Shown here in pieces: positions 1-7,235 of a stretch of DNA of 10,764 nucleotides. A model generated the notes under the pieces. That model saw only the letters and a list, made by a program, of their open reading frames with translations. It ran no database searches and was not told where the DNA came from. A program made the position numbers and the translations under genes. The DNA comes from Bacilli bacterium (lineage in GTDB: Bacteria; Bacillota_I; Bacilli_A; RFN20; CAG-288): NCBI GenBank assembly GCA_900769965.1, contig CAAGIQ010000130.1:1-10764 (forward strand). The letters run 5' to 3'. The first letter of the stretch is position 1. Each line of letters begins with the position of its first letter.

Positions 1-1200
1 AGGATTTATGATATGGTTTCTTCTCCTCATAGAAGCATCTTTAGCATAGAAGTAATGGTTATAGTAACCTGAAGAAGAAATCGAAAAATTGTTAAATAAG
101 AAGAATTGAACTTCCGAGCCATTTAACAAAGAACAAGATTCCCAAGAAGGGCTATTAAACACTTCCATATACTTCGGATTAGTTAAGTTTACAGTCCATG
201 GCTTCTCATCCGCTCTATTCCCTAAAAACTTAATCGAAGAAGAACCGCTATCGATGTAGCTCACTAAAGAATCTAAAACACCGCTTTGATAAAACAATTC
301 AGTCGCTCTACCTTTAGCAAATCCACCTAGAGTAATACTCGGCTTCAATTCAGTACCTTTTAATCTTTCAACTTCCTTAAAAGTAACAGTTAAGTTCTCT
401 TCATCAAAAACCAAGGACTCTTTTAACTCTTCATAGCTCAAGACTGTTGATTTAGCTTTATCTACATCATCCTTCAATGGATCTATATAGATTACCTTTT
501 TAGCATTTTTCGACAACTCACGATATTCATCATCGGTAAAGCTTTTATATTCAGCTAAAGTGATCTGATCGTTCCAAAGATTTGAAAGATCGCCGATAGT
601 CATGTTAAATAAACCACCTGAATACTTAGTCATCTCCACAGAATCTTTTAAAGCATCGAAAAGATCTTTTTCAATTTTAACTTTTTTATTCGAGCCATAA
701 GAAGCATTAACTACCGCTAAATTGTTAATCTTAACACCATTTTCTTTGTAGAAATAATGTCTATCAAATAGAGCGTGGTAATGCTGAATATTATAAGTAA
801 ACCTATTTTGAACGTAATAAGATTTTGAATCGATCATATCTTTTTGACTAGAGGTATAAGCCAAAATTACCTTCATCGATGTGTTAAAAGGAGCGATAAT
901 ATCTTCCTCATAAAGGTAGTTACAATTCTCATCATAATATGCTTTTATAGATCCGTTTTCATTATCTATATCATCGCAAAACAAAGATTTTGCATATAAT
1001 TTTTCTCCGTTTCCTTGAGGCACAGATACATTAGAAAAGTCATAAGTGCTAGTAGGAGATGAACTTGAGATATCAGAAGAAGTAATATCATTTGAAGCGC
1101 TAGTATTTCCGCTACCAGTAATAACTGAGCTAGTTTCATTACATGAAGTCAAAATGATATTTGAAACGACTAAAGCAACTAACGCAATTTTCTTTTTCAT
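1..1200 (-). CDS. apbE: ApbE-family FAD:protein FMN transferase, lipoprotein (3' end cut by window edge)
   Basis: Translating the minus strand from the ATG at 1200 gives 400 residues with no stop before the window edge. Residues 1-20 are a lipoprotein signal peptide with lipobox LTSC (Cys20), followed by a Ser/Thr-rich linker to about residue 52. Recognisable ApbE blocks follow: SGGLFNMTIGDLSNLW (194-209), LGGFAKGRATE (291-301), a W-x-V-x-L-x-NP segment (335-342), SSSGYYNHYF (375-384) and HIINP (396-400). The family transfers FMN from FAD to Thr in (S/T)GAT motifs of extracytoplasmic proteins, using Mg2+. The likely client is the multi-domain RnfG in this window, plus RnfD off the window. Only a short C-terminal tail should be missing. 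The start is supported by an AGGAGG box 5 bases upstream. Its terminator is off the window. Function is assigned from motifs; the partner is inferred. Confidence 0.88.
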   Translation of the reverse strand, partial: MKKKIALVALVVSNIILTSCNETSSVITGSGNTSASNDITSSDISSSSPTSTYDFSNVSVPQGNGEKLYAKSLFCDDIDNENGSIKAYYDENCNYLYEEDIIAPFNTSMKVILAYTSSQKDMIDSKSYYVQNRFTYNIQHYHALFDRHYFYKENGVKINNLAVVNASYGSNKKVKIEKDLFDALKDSVEMTKYSGGLFNMTIGDLSNLWNDQITLAEYKSFTDDEYRELSKNAKKVIYIDPLKDDVDKAKSTVLSYEELKESLVFDEENLTVTFKEVERLKGTELKPSITLGGFAKGRATELFYQSGVLDSLVSYIDSGSSSIKFLGNRADEKPWTVNLTNPKYMEVFNSPSWESCSLLNGSEVQFFLFNNFSISSSGYYNHYFYAKDASMRRRNHIINP

Positions 1201-1244
1201 CCTTCCCTCCTCAAATAATGACCAAAATCTGTCATATAGCAAGA

Positions 1245-1273
1245 ATTATACACTTTTTCCAAGTCTTTTTAAA
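1245..1273 (-). promoter_or_regulatory. Probable sigma-A-type promoter of apbE
   Basis: On the minus strand a perfect -10 hexamer TATAAT (1245-1250) is separated by exactly 17 bases from TTTAAA (1268-1273), which matches the -35 consensus at four of six positions. It sits between the hpf terminator and the apbE start, leaving a leader of roughly 35-40 bases that contains a strong AGGAGG site. apbE therefore seems to be transcribed on its own rather than only by read-through. Confidence 0.6.
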
Positions 1274-1299
1274 CAATTGAGATATTTCTAAGCAAATCA

Positions 1300-1321
1300 A
1301 AAACTCGGTTTCCCGAGTTTT
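1300..1321 (-). terminator. Rho-independent terminator after hpf
   Basis: A perfect 9-bp stem (AAAACTCGG pairing with CCGAGTTTT) closes a 4-base loop that reads GAAA on the minus strand and is followed by further Ts. It lies 8 bases past the hpf stop codon and just upstream of the apbE promoter, so it separates the two units. Confidence 0.8.
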
Positions 1322-1329
1322 ATAAGATA

Positions 1330-1869
1330 TTATTCTTCAATTTCAATTAATCCGTAGTCACCATCTTGTCTTCTATATAGGACTGAGACAAGACCTGAAT
1401 CGGAATCTAGGTAGATGAAGAAGCTGTGGTCAAGAGCTTCCATTCTCGCTTCTGCTTCTTCGACATCCATTGGAACTAAAGATAATCTCTTTCTCTTAAC
1501 GATCGAATAGATGTCTTCTTCATCCTCATCGTCAACCATATCCATGCGGATATTTTCAGATAACCCAGCTTTTTTATGAATCTTAGCTAACTGAGTTTTC
1601 ATCTTTCTTATTTGACCTTCGAGTTTATCAACGACTAAGTCGATAGCTTCATATGCATCTGAAGAAACAACTTTAGCTCTTAAATCAATGTTTCTAGCGG
1701 AGATAGCAACTTCAACTGCCTGATCTCTATGCGAGACAGAAAAAGTGATTACACATTTGATATCCGCATCCTTATCAAAATACTTTTCAAGTTTTGAAAG
1801 CTTGGCTAAAACTTGCTTTTCCATTGCTTCGGTAACTTTAACGCTACGGCCGACAATTTGATACTTCAT
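1330..1869 (-). CDS. hpf: Ribosome hibernation-promoting factor, long form
   Basis: This 179-residue cytoplasmic protein has the length and two-domain layout of long HPF. Residues 1 to about 100 form the S30AE/YfiA-type domain (start MKYQIVGRSVKVT, then SDAYEAIDLVVDKLEGQIRK), which binds the 30S decoding region. An acidic linker (about 109-120, rich in D and E) leads to the C-terminal dimerisation domain (about 121-179) with its typical ending YRRQDGDYGLIEIE. In the family this C-terminal domain joins two 70S ribosomes into inactive 100S dimers in stationary phase or stress. The start has AAGGAGAA 8 bases upstream. The gene is monocistronic, lying between a promoter and a terminator, and is not obviously linked to the redox genes on either side. 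Confidence 0.95.
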   Translation of the reverse strand: MKYQIVGRSVKVTEAMEKQVLAKLSKLEKYFDKDADIKCVITFSVSHRDQAVEVAISARNIDLRAKVVSSDAYEAIDLVVDKLEGQIRKMKTQLAKIHKKAGLSENIRMDMVDDEDEEDIYSIVKRKRLSLVPMDVEEAEARMEALDHSFFIYLDSDSGLVSVLYRRQDGDYGLIEIEE

Positions 1870-1887
1870 ATTATATGTTCTCCTTCT

Positions 1888-1904
1888 AAGGTATTAACTA
1901 CCTT
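1888..1904 (-). promoter_or_regulatory. Small inverted repeat in hpf leader
   Basis: AAGGTA and TACCTT are separated by 5 bases in the untranslated leader of hpf, immediately before its ribosome binding site (about 1878-1887). It could be an operator or a weak leader hairpin. With only 6 bp it may be chance. Confidence 0.25.
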
Positions 1905-1913
1905 TCTACCTAT

Positions 1914-1922
1914 ATTATACCA
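1914..1922 (-). promoter_or_regulatory. Extended -10 promoter of hpf
   Basis: The minus strand reads TGGTATAAT: a consensus -10 hexamer (1914-1919) with the TGn extension (1920-1922). No good -35 box is present at 16-18 bases (the hexamer there is close to TTTCGT), which fits an extended -10 type. It lies just past the speB terminator and about 45 bases before the hpf start. Confidence 0.6.
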
Positions 1923-1945
1923 TCGATTTACATAGTACGAAATAA

Positions 1946-1971
1946 AATAACTAGCCCGAAAGCTAGTTATT
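1946..1971 (-). terminator. Rho-independent terminator ending the rnf-metK-speAB run
   Basis: A perfect 10-bp stem (AATAACTAGC with GCTAGTTATT) closes a 6-base loop and is followed on the minus strand by the T-rich tail TTATTTC. The speB stop codon (TAG, 1963-1965) lies inside the ascending arm, so the hairpin overlaps the last codons of the gene. Confidence 0.75.
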
Positions 1972-2844
1972 ATCGTGTGAGTGTAAAAGAAGAACTAATT
2001 CACGTAAGACTTTACACGCGACTTGAGTTGAGACGTGAGAAGTATCGTAATCAGGAGATAACTCAACCATATCAGCTCCAACGATATTGTTAAGCTTACG
2101 CATTTTCAATATCGCAGCCTCTAACTCTTTAAAGGTTATTCCACCAGCTTCTGGAGTTCCAGTACCTGGGAAAACAGAAGGATCTAGAACATCTAAATCG
2201 ATTGTAATATATACTGGTTTATCCTTTAAAGCTTCAATAGCTTCATCTAAACCTTCAGTATCAAACAGATGCTGATGAATATGAGTCTTAGCCCATTCAA
2301 ATTCGCTTCTATCGCCGCTTCTAATACCGAATTGATAGATTGTACCACCCTCTAGTAAGTCATAACACTTTCTAAGAACGGTTGCGTGAGATAATTCTCT
2401 TCCTAAAAACTCCTCTCTCAAATCGGTGTGAGCATCGAAATGGATGATATTTAAATCCTTATACTTTTTTACATACTCTCTAATAGTACCTAAAGTAACT
2501 AGATGCTCGCCGCCGATCATCATAGTCTTCTTACCATCTTTTAAGATCAAAGAAGTAACTCTAGAGATCTCTTTTAAATCCTTTTCAACATCGCCCATCG
2601 GAAGATCTAAATCGCCGATATCGCAAGTTCCATAATCCTTTAAGTCCATGTTGAAATAAGGAGAATACCACTCCATACCGATACTATCTTGTCTTATAGC
2701 AGGTCCAGCAAATCTTGTACCTGGTCTAAAAGAACAAGTGGCATCCATCGGCGAAGAAAAGATAACAACCGATGAATCTTTATATTCTTTATCACAAGAT
2801 TGGAATACTTGTAAGTTTCTTTTAAATCTATTTTTAGAAATCAT
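1963..2844 (-). CDS. speB: Agmatinase (ureohydrolase family)
   Basis: The 293-residue product has the complete arginase/agmatinase signature for a two-manganese centre: GGEH (111-114), FDAHTD (136-141), SHAT (152-155), DLDVLDP (216-222) and the substrate-loop region GTGTPEAGG (227-235). Agmatinase hydrolyses agmatine to putrescine and urea in the cytosol. Specificity for agmatine rather than arginine or another guanidino compound is inferred from the gene directly upstream, an arginine-decarboxylase-type enzyme whose stop overlaps this start by 11 bases. A GGGAG box lies about 11 bases before the ATG. It is the last gene of the run, and its stop codon is embedded in the terminator hairpin. 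Confidence 0.93.
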   Translation of the reverse strand: MISKNRFKRNLQVFQSCDKEYKDSSVVIFSSPMDATCSFRPGTRFAGPAIRQDSIGMEWYSPYFNMDLKDYGTCDIGDLDLPMGDVEKDLKEISRVTSLILKDGKKTMMIGGEHLVTLGTIREYVKKYKDLNIIHFDAHTDLREEFLGRELSHATVLRKCYDLLEGGTIYQFGIRSGDRSEFEWAKTHIHQHLFDTEGLDEAIEALKDKPVYITIDLDVLDPSVFPGTGTPEAGGITFKELEAAILKMRKLNNIVGADMVELSPDYDTSHVSTQVACKVLRELVLLLHSHDNN

Positions 2845-4348
2845 AATCTATTTCACTCCCTAAATACCAGCTGCTCTGGTCGATAACTTTGATAAATCCT
2901 TCTTTTGAATCGGAGAGAAGTACTCCTCCTCTACTCTCGTAAAACTCAACTAATTCTAAGGCAGATGAAGTAATCATCTCACCTGGAATAGCTATAGGTA
3001 TACCTGGTGGATAGACCATTATCGATTCTGCTGAAATCTCACCTAAAGAATCTTCTAGACGAACGATTTTACTAGGAGCGTGGAAAGCTTCACGCGGTCT
3101 AACAACAAGTTTTGGATATTCGTAAGAAAAGTGAGGAACTTGATACTTGGTATTTTTCTTGTTGAAATACAACTTCGATAATCCTTTAAAACCTAAGATC
3201 AATTTATCTATATCTTCTTTTGTAGTACCTAAGCCTATAATAGCTAGTACTTCGCTAACCTCACCTAGTTCAAGTTGAATGTTATATCTTTTTCTAATCT
3301 CTTTATATACATCAAATCCTGATATACCTAGTTTTGAAACGTCGATAACAAGCTTAGTTAAATCGATAGCAAACCTTCCTTTAGCATTGCAATAAGTCTC
3401 ATCTAAAACGCTTAATCCTTCGATTTTATTTATCTCTTCTCTAGCGTAAGAAGCTAGTTCTAAAGACTTTTCTAGAAGCTTTTCACCTTCAAAATACAAT
3501 TTTTTTCGCGCAGCATCGACTGACGCCAACAATATGTGCGAAGGAGAAGTAGAAGAGAACATCGCAAAAACGCGCTGAACTCTAGAAACATCAACTCTCT
3601 CTTTCTTTATCAAAATTAAACTTGTTTGAGTTAAACTTCCTCCGGTTTTATGTAAGGAACAAGAGGAGATATCGGCTCCTGCATCCATAGCGGACATAGG
3701 AAGTTTTTTAGAGAAATGAAGATGAGAACCATGAGCTTCATCAGCGATAACTAACATATCTCTCTTATGAGCTTCTTCAACTATTGTCTTGATATCTGAG
3801 GCAATTCCAAAATATGTAGGGTTTATGATAAATATCGCTTTAGCATCTAAATTCTCATCCATCGCTTCAACATATTTTTCAACGCTGACACCGTTAGCAA
3901 TACCGGAATTCTCATCGACATCTGGCTCAACGAAAATTGGATAAGCACCAGAAAGAATAATGGCGTTAATAACAGATTTATGAACGTTACGTGGCAATAT
4001 AAGTTTCTCTTTAGCGCATAGTAAAGCGTTAATCATCGTCATGATTCCACCGGTAGTACCATTAACGGAAATCAAAGCCTCATCCGCGTTAAAAGCTTCA
4101 GCGATAAGCTTCTCAGTTTTCTTTATGACATCTTTAGGATGATATAAATTATCTAAACCTATCGGGGCGTTGACATCCGCTACATAAACTTCTCTTCCGA
4201 CAAAGTCAGCAAAATCAGTTTCTAGCCTACCCATGTTATGACCAGGAACATCAAATGGGATTGGAGAAGAAGCTACATATTCTTTTATAGCTTCCAAGAA
4301 AGGCTCATCTTCTTGAGAAAGACCTCTCTTAAGAGATTTCTTTTCCAT
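2834..4348 (-). CDS. speA: Arginine decarboxylase, Orn/Lys/Arg decarboxylase family (PLP)
   Basis: This 504-residue protein is a fold-type I PLP enzyme like Bacillus SpeA. It has the N-terminal DVPGHNMG motif (about 33-40), NGTTGG (about 96-101), the PLP-contacting DEAHGSHLHF (203-212) and the PLP lysine in SLHKTGG (K234). A C-terminal decarboxylase domain follows, with VYPPGIPIAIPGE near residue 460. It probably converts arginine to agmatine, which the next gene product turns into putrescine; lysine or ornithine use cannot be excluded from sequence alone. I chose the ATG at 4348, one base after the metK stop (TAATATG), over a TTG 18 bases upstream. No clear Shine-Dalgarno is visible, so translation is probably coupled to metK. 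Confidence 0.9.
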   Translation of the reverse strand: MEKKSLKRGLSQEDEPFLEAIKEYVASSPIPFDVPGHNMGRLETDFADFVGREVYVADVNAPIGLDNLYHPKDVIKKTEKLIAEAFNADEALISVNGTTGGIMTMINALLCAKEKLILPRNVHKSVINAIILSGAYPIFVEPDVDENSGIANGVSVEKYVEAMDENLDAKAIFIINPTYFGIASDIKTIVEEAHKRDMLVIADEAHGSHLHFSKKLPMSAMDAGADISSCSLHKTGGSLTQTSLILIKKERVDVSRVQRVFAMFSSTSPSHILLASVDAARKKLYFEGEKLLEKSLELASYAREEINKIEGLSVLDETYCNAKGRFAIDLTKLVIDVSKLGISGFDVYKEIRKRYNIQLELGEVSEVLAIIGLGTTKEDIDKLILGFKGLSKLYFNKKNTKYQVPHFSYEYPKLVVRPREAFHAPSKIVRLEDSLGEISAESIMVYPPGIPIAIPGEMITSSALELVEFYESRGGVLLSDSKEGFIKVIDQSSWYLGSEIDYDF

Positions 4349-4349
4349 A

Positions 4350-5525
4350 TTACTTAATGTTTTCAATATATTCTTTTAATTTATCTACCATATCTAACTT
4401 TTCAAAAGGAAGATTTAAATCAGGTCTTCCAAAATGACCATAGTTAGTTAATTCACGATATTTGAATGTTGGATTAGTTAAGCTGAATCTTTCGATAATT
4501 CCTTTTGGGGTAAAGTCGAACAAAGCTTCAACAGCTTCTAAAATCTTGCTCTTTTCGACTGTCTCAGTTCCAAAAGTTTCAATAGCGATACTAACAGGAG
4601 CAGAAACACCGATAGCGTAGCTAACTTGAACTTGACAACGTGACGCTAAAGAAGCACCGACGATGTTCTTAGCGCAATGTCTAGCAGCATAAGCCGCTGA
4701 TCTATCAACTTTAGAAGGATCCTTGCCCGAGAAAGCACCGCCGCCATGAGGGCAGCTTCCGCCATAAGTATCGACGATAATCTTTCGCCCTGTAACTCCA
4801 GTATCACCAAGTGGACCACCTATAACAAATCTTCCGGTTGGATTTATATAGTATTTGAAATCTAAGTTCATGTTAAATGAACTGACAACTGGTTTAATAA
4901 CAACCTCTAACAACTCTTTTCTGAAATCTTCGATATCGACTTCTTCATCGTGTTGGCAGGAACAGACTATGGTATCAACTCTTGGATTCTTCTCATCGGT
5001 ATAATCGATAGTCACCTGAGCTTTCATATCTGGACGAGCATGTTTCAACGTTCCGTTCTTTCTTAATAAAGCTCCAGTTCTTACGATCTTATGAGCCATA
5101 ACTATTGGAAGTGGCATTAGGTTTTCAGTTTCAGAAGAAGCATAACCGAACATCATACCTTGGTCTCCGGCTCCTAAAGAATTAGAATCGAAAGATGAAT
5201 CGACACCTTGAGCGATGTCGTTAGATTGATTCTTTACTAGAACTTCTATTTCCGCACTAGACGCTCCTATTCCAATTTCAGGAGAGATATAACCGACGTC
5301 TTCCATCACTTGACGAGCGATTTTTTCATAATCGACTTTCGATTTTGTAGTGACTTCACCAGCGATAACAACTTTTTCAACAGTAGCTAGTACTTCAACA
5401 GCAACACGAGAATTCTTATCGCCTTCTAAGCAGGCATCTAAAATAGCGTCAGCTATCTGATCACATAATTTATCTGGATGTCCTTCAGAGACAGATTCTG
5501 AAGTAAATAAGATCTTCTTAGCCAT
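4350..5525 (-). CDS. metK: S-adenosylmethionine synthetase
   Basis: This is a complete 391-residue MetK, the family's normal length. It shows SEGHPDKLCDQ near the start (His16 and Lys19 of the ATP site), the signature GAGDQGMMFGYA (118-129) and the phosphate-binding loop GGGAFSGKD (261-269). The enzyme makes S-adenosylmethionine from methionine and ATP, for methylation and, after decarboxylation, for aminopropyl transfer in spermidine synthesis. The true start is the ATG at 5525, with AAAGGAGAA 8 bases upstream. The reading frame is open further 5' to 5603, but that extension lies inside the TSCPD gene and is not MetK-like. The ATG overlaps the TSCPD stop (TAATG). No SAM riboswitch leader exists here, as metK is internal to the run. 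Placement before speA/speB points to polyamine supply. Confidence 0.97.
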   Translation of the reverse strand: MAKKILFTSESVSEGHPDKLCDQIADAILDACLEGDKNSRVAVEVLATVEKVVIAGEVTTKSKVDYEKIARQVMEDVGYISPEIGIGASSAEIEVLVKNQSNDIAQGVDSSFDSNSLGAGDQGMMFGYASSETENLMPLPIVMAHKIVRTGALLRKNGTLKHARPDMKAQVTIDYTDEKNPRVDTIVCSCQHDEEVDIEDFRKELLEVVIKPVVSSFNMNLDFKYYINPTGRFVIGGPLGDTGVTGRKIIVDTYGGSCPHGGGAFSGKDPSKVDRSAAYAARHCAKNIVGASLASRCQVQVSYAIGVSAPVSIAIETFGTETVEKSKILEAVEALFDFTPKGIIERFSLTNPTFKYRELTNYGHFGRPDLNLPFEKLDMVDKLKEYIENIK

Positions 5526-5785
5526 TATATATTCTCCTTTGATTTGATTTCTTTTAATCCTTGAGCGAGTTGGTCTGGACATGAAGTTGAACGTGGCCCA
5601 CAATGAATGCCATCTAAAAGCGAGATGATTTCATCGATTGGACGATTCTTAACTAGAGCGGAGATACCTTTTAAATTGCCGTTACATCCACCTATAACTT
5701 GAAGATCTTTTACTATTCCATCTTCAAAGAAGATGTGCATTTCTCTCGAACATGTTCCTTTTGGATAATATACGTATTCTTGCAT
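5525..5785 (-). CDS. TSCPD domain small protein (four conserved Cys), function unknown
   Basis: The 86-residue protein consists of one TSCPD domain of the stand-alone four-cysteine type. Blocks are PKGTCSR (Cys12), GGCNGNLKGIS (Cys34), GIHCG (Cys62) and STSCPDQLA (Cys69). A similar domain occurs at the C-terminus of some class II ribonucleotide reductases, and the four cysteines suggest zinc or Fe-S binding, but the biochemical role of the stand-alone family is not established. It is cytosolic, without signal or membrane segment. A strong AAGGAGG lies 8 bases before the ATG. It sits 5 bases after the EetB-type gene and overlaps metK by one base, so it is clearly co-transcribed. Confidence 0.88.
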   Translation of the reverse strand: MQEYVYYPKGTCSREMHIFFEDGIVKDLQVIGGCNGNLKGISALVKNRPIDEIISLLDGIHCGPRSTSCPDQLAQGLKEIKSKENI

Positions 5786-5790
5786 AAAAA

Positions 5791-6309
5791 TTACCTCCTT
5801 CTAATACGTGTGAGCCTGTTGAACTCAGGTAGAACTTTGATGATTAAACTAGCTAGATACGCTAGTAAACCACCAGCTAACATACTTAGCGAAGCTAAGA
5901 TCGGTAAATATAATAACATATAGAATGTTTGAACGATTAACAAATATGTAATTATTTGACCTAAAACGTGTAAGAAAGCTCCTACTATTGAAACCGAATA
6001 GATTGAAACCTTCGTAAACTTATATAACAACAAGCTTCCTACTATCGAAAGCAAGCCTCCTCCTAACGCTAGAAGGAATGGAGTTCCAAAGCCTGTTGAA
6101 ATCAAAGCAACTAACAGAATTCTTAATATTTGAACTGAGATGTAATAGCTTGGACCCATGTAGAACAAAACGAAGACACCGACTATATTGGCTAGTCCTA
6201 GTTTAAATCCAGGAATAGCTATAAGAACTGGAATAAATCCTTCGACGTAGTGGAATATTACCGCTAGAGCTACCATCAAGGCAGTTAAAGTCATCTTATA
6301 TACTTTCAT
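5791..6309 (-). CDS. Gx transporter / EetB-type membrane protein (heptaprenyl diphosphate synthase component I family)
   Basis: The 172-residue protein is almost entirely hydrophobic, with about five to six membrane segments, and has the family hallmark PGFKLGLANIVGVFVLF (about 33-49) followed by a Gly-rich LALGGGLLSIVGSLL (80-94). The Pfam name, heptaprenyl diphosphate synthase component I, is misleading: there are no DDxxD prenyl-synthase motifs and the protein is an integral membrane protein. Members of this family include EetB of the Listeria flavin-based extracellular electron transfer locus. It lies 2 bases after an EetA/NusG-II-type gene, and the pair follows the Rnf genes, supporting a role in membrane electron transfer. 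A quinone, prenyl-lipid or flavin-related transport role is possible and cannot be decided here. Confidence 0.85.
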   Translation of the reverse strand: MKVYKMTLTALMVALAVIFHYVEGFIPVLIAIPGFKLGLANIVGVFVLFYMGPSYYISVQILRILLVALISTGFGTPFLLALGGGLLSIVGSLLLYKFTKVSIYSVSIVGAFLHVLGQIITYLLIVQTFYMLLYLPILASLSMLAGGLLAYLASLIIKVLPEFNRLTRIRRR

Positions 6310-6311
6310 AA

Positions 6312-6914
6312 CTACACCTGCCCATTTACATCGCCCATGTACATCGATGAAAGAACGACGCTAAAGGAGTTTGGAAGACATACAACAGGCCAGTTAACTT
6401 TGTTTTCAAAGCCTTGCTTAGAACAGTAATTCTTTGGAGAGTTCTCCAAAGCAACTTTAAATCCACCATTCTCTACTAAAACATCGATCTGTGGTCCTAC
6501 AAAGGAAGAAAAACCATCGATCAAATCATCTTTAATAACGATGTATTTGTTGATAACTTTTCGATAATCTTTTTCGAAATCTAACTTCTTTAATTGATTT
6601 AAAGTCAAAGAGGTTTCGTTAAATTTCTTTTCATCATTTAAAGAAGTAGAATAGCTTTCATTCGCCTTTAATTCTCGTCTAAAAGATAAGGCGTATGAAA
6701 CATTCTTATTCGAATTATCGACTACCTTTAAAGAGGAAGAAACAATCTTATTTCTATACCTTATCTCGAGTACAGACTCGCTTACTTCCCCTTTTGGTAA
6801 TCCAAACAAGGTTACTAAAAGAATAATTACAAGAACGATTAAAGTGGCACCAACAGCGATGCCGTCGTGCCACGATAACAATAATCTTTTTTTCTTTTGA
6901 GTAACCTTATCCAT
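6312..6914 (-). CDS. NusG domain II (EetA-type) membrane-anchored protein
   Basis: This 200-residue protein has a basic N-terminus, one membrane helix (about 18-38) and an extracytoplasmic remainder. The C-terminal part, FKVALENSPKNYCSKQGF then WPVVCLPNSFSVVL (152-188), matches the NusG domain II pattern CPDxICxxxG...IVCLPN with two cysteines (164 and 179), although the usual first CxxxxC pair is reduced to one Cys. The family is normally about 120-130 residues. Here an additional 60-70 polar residues (about 65-130) lie between the first strands and the Cys motif. These proteins typically pair with the Gx/EetB-type gene, as here, and occur near Rnf and FMN-binding proteins. The real NusG elongation factor is unrelated in function. 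The start ATG is 5 bases after rnfB and has a weak ribosome site. Confidence 0.75.
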   Translation of the reverse strand: MDKVTQKKKRLLLSWHDGIAVGATLIVLVIILLVTLFGLPKGEVSESVLEIRYRNKIVSSSLKVVDNSNKNVSYALSFRRELKANESYSTSLNDEKKFNETSLTLNQLKKLDFEKDYRKVINKYIVIKDDLIDGFSSFVGPQIDVLVENGGFKVALENSPKNYCSKQGFENKVNWPVVCLPNSFSVVLSSMYMGDVNGQV

Positions 6915-6919
6915 TATAA

Positions 6920-7234
6920 CTATAATGTTACTTTCAATTTAGATCCGTCTTCAGCTTCAGCTGAATTGAGATAATCTACGACTTCTTGAGCTTTTTCTGG
7001 CTTTATTACCGCACAGCGCTTAACGTGGGTTTCAGAACCATCAACTAAAGCATCAACTAAGCCGGAACAACCAGCAAAACCGCAAGCTCCGCAGTTAACT
7101 CCTGGCATCATAGATAAGGCTTTTTCAGCTCTTTCATCTACTTTAACTTTAAATTTATCGGATACGAAAGCAATTACTACACCTAAGATGATAGCAACAG
7201 CAACGATAACACCGATAGCGATTAAAATTTCCAT
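6920..7234 (-). CDS. rnfB: RnfB, short form: membrane anchor plus one 4Fe-4S domain
   Basis: The product has 104 residues: an N-terminal membrane helix (3-24), a charged stretch, then the PF04060-type Fe-S domain with CGACGFAGC (Cys48, 51, 56) and a fourth Cys at 74, which can hold one [4Fe-4S] cluster on the cytoplasmic side. Canonical RnfB is some 170-330 residues long and continues with two or more ferredoxin-like CxxCxxCxxxC domains; these are absent here. The stop is followed after 5 bases by an unrelated real gene, so this is not a frameshifted longer rnfB. I prefer the ATG at 7234, with AAGGA 10 bases upstream, over the ATG at 7258, which would overlap the preceding gene. The identity is clear; how ferredoxin is oxidised without the missing domains is open. 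Confidence 0.85.
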   Translation of the reverse strand: MEILIAIGVIVAVAIILGVVIAFVSDKFKVKVDERAEKALSMMPGVNCGACGFAGCSGLVDALVDGSETHVKRCAVIKPEKAQEVVDYLNSAEAEDGSKLKVTL

Positions 7235-7235
7235 C

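Noticed and set aside
1203..1240. TGAC/GTCA inverted repeat in the apbE leader as an operator
   Set aside because: Only 4 bp pair (about 1219-1234) with mismatches inside, which is expected by chance.
1046..1291. Plus-strand open frames, including the one at 1046-1291 and those inside rnfG, rnfE, speB
   Set aside because: They are antisense to clearly coding minus-strand genes, or cross the apbE start, promoter and terminator region, and show no recognisable protein features.
5526..5603. N-terminal extension of MetK
   Set aside because: The 26 extra residues come from the TSCPD gene in another frame, have no MetK similarity, and the ATG at 5525 has a proper ribosome site and gives the family length.
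5525..5790. SAM riboswitch or separate promoter before metK
   Set aside because: metK overlaps the upstream gene and only a few bases separate that gene from the next, leaving no room for a leader. I did not find a convincing promoter there, though one inside coding sequence cannot be excluded by eye.
5791..6309. Heptaprenyl diphosphate synthase function for the Gx-type protein
   Set aside because: The product is an all-membrane protein without prenyl-synthase aspartate motifs; the name comes from an old family label.
6890..7234. RnfB as a frameshifted pseudogene with ferredoxin domains in another frame
   Set aside because: The sequence after its stop encodes a different intact membrane protein from 5 bases on; no CxxCxxCxxxC motifs appear in either neighbouring gene.
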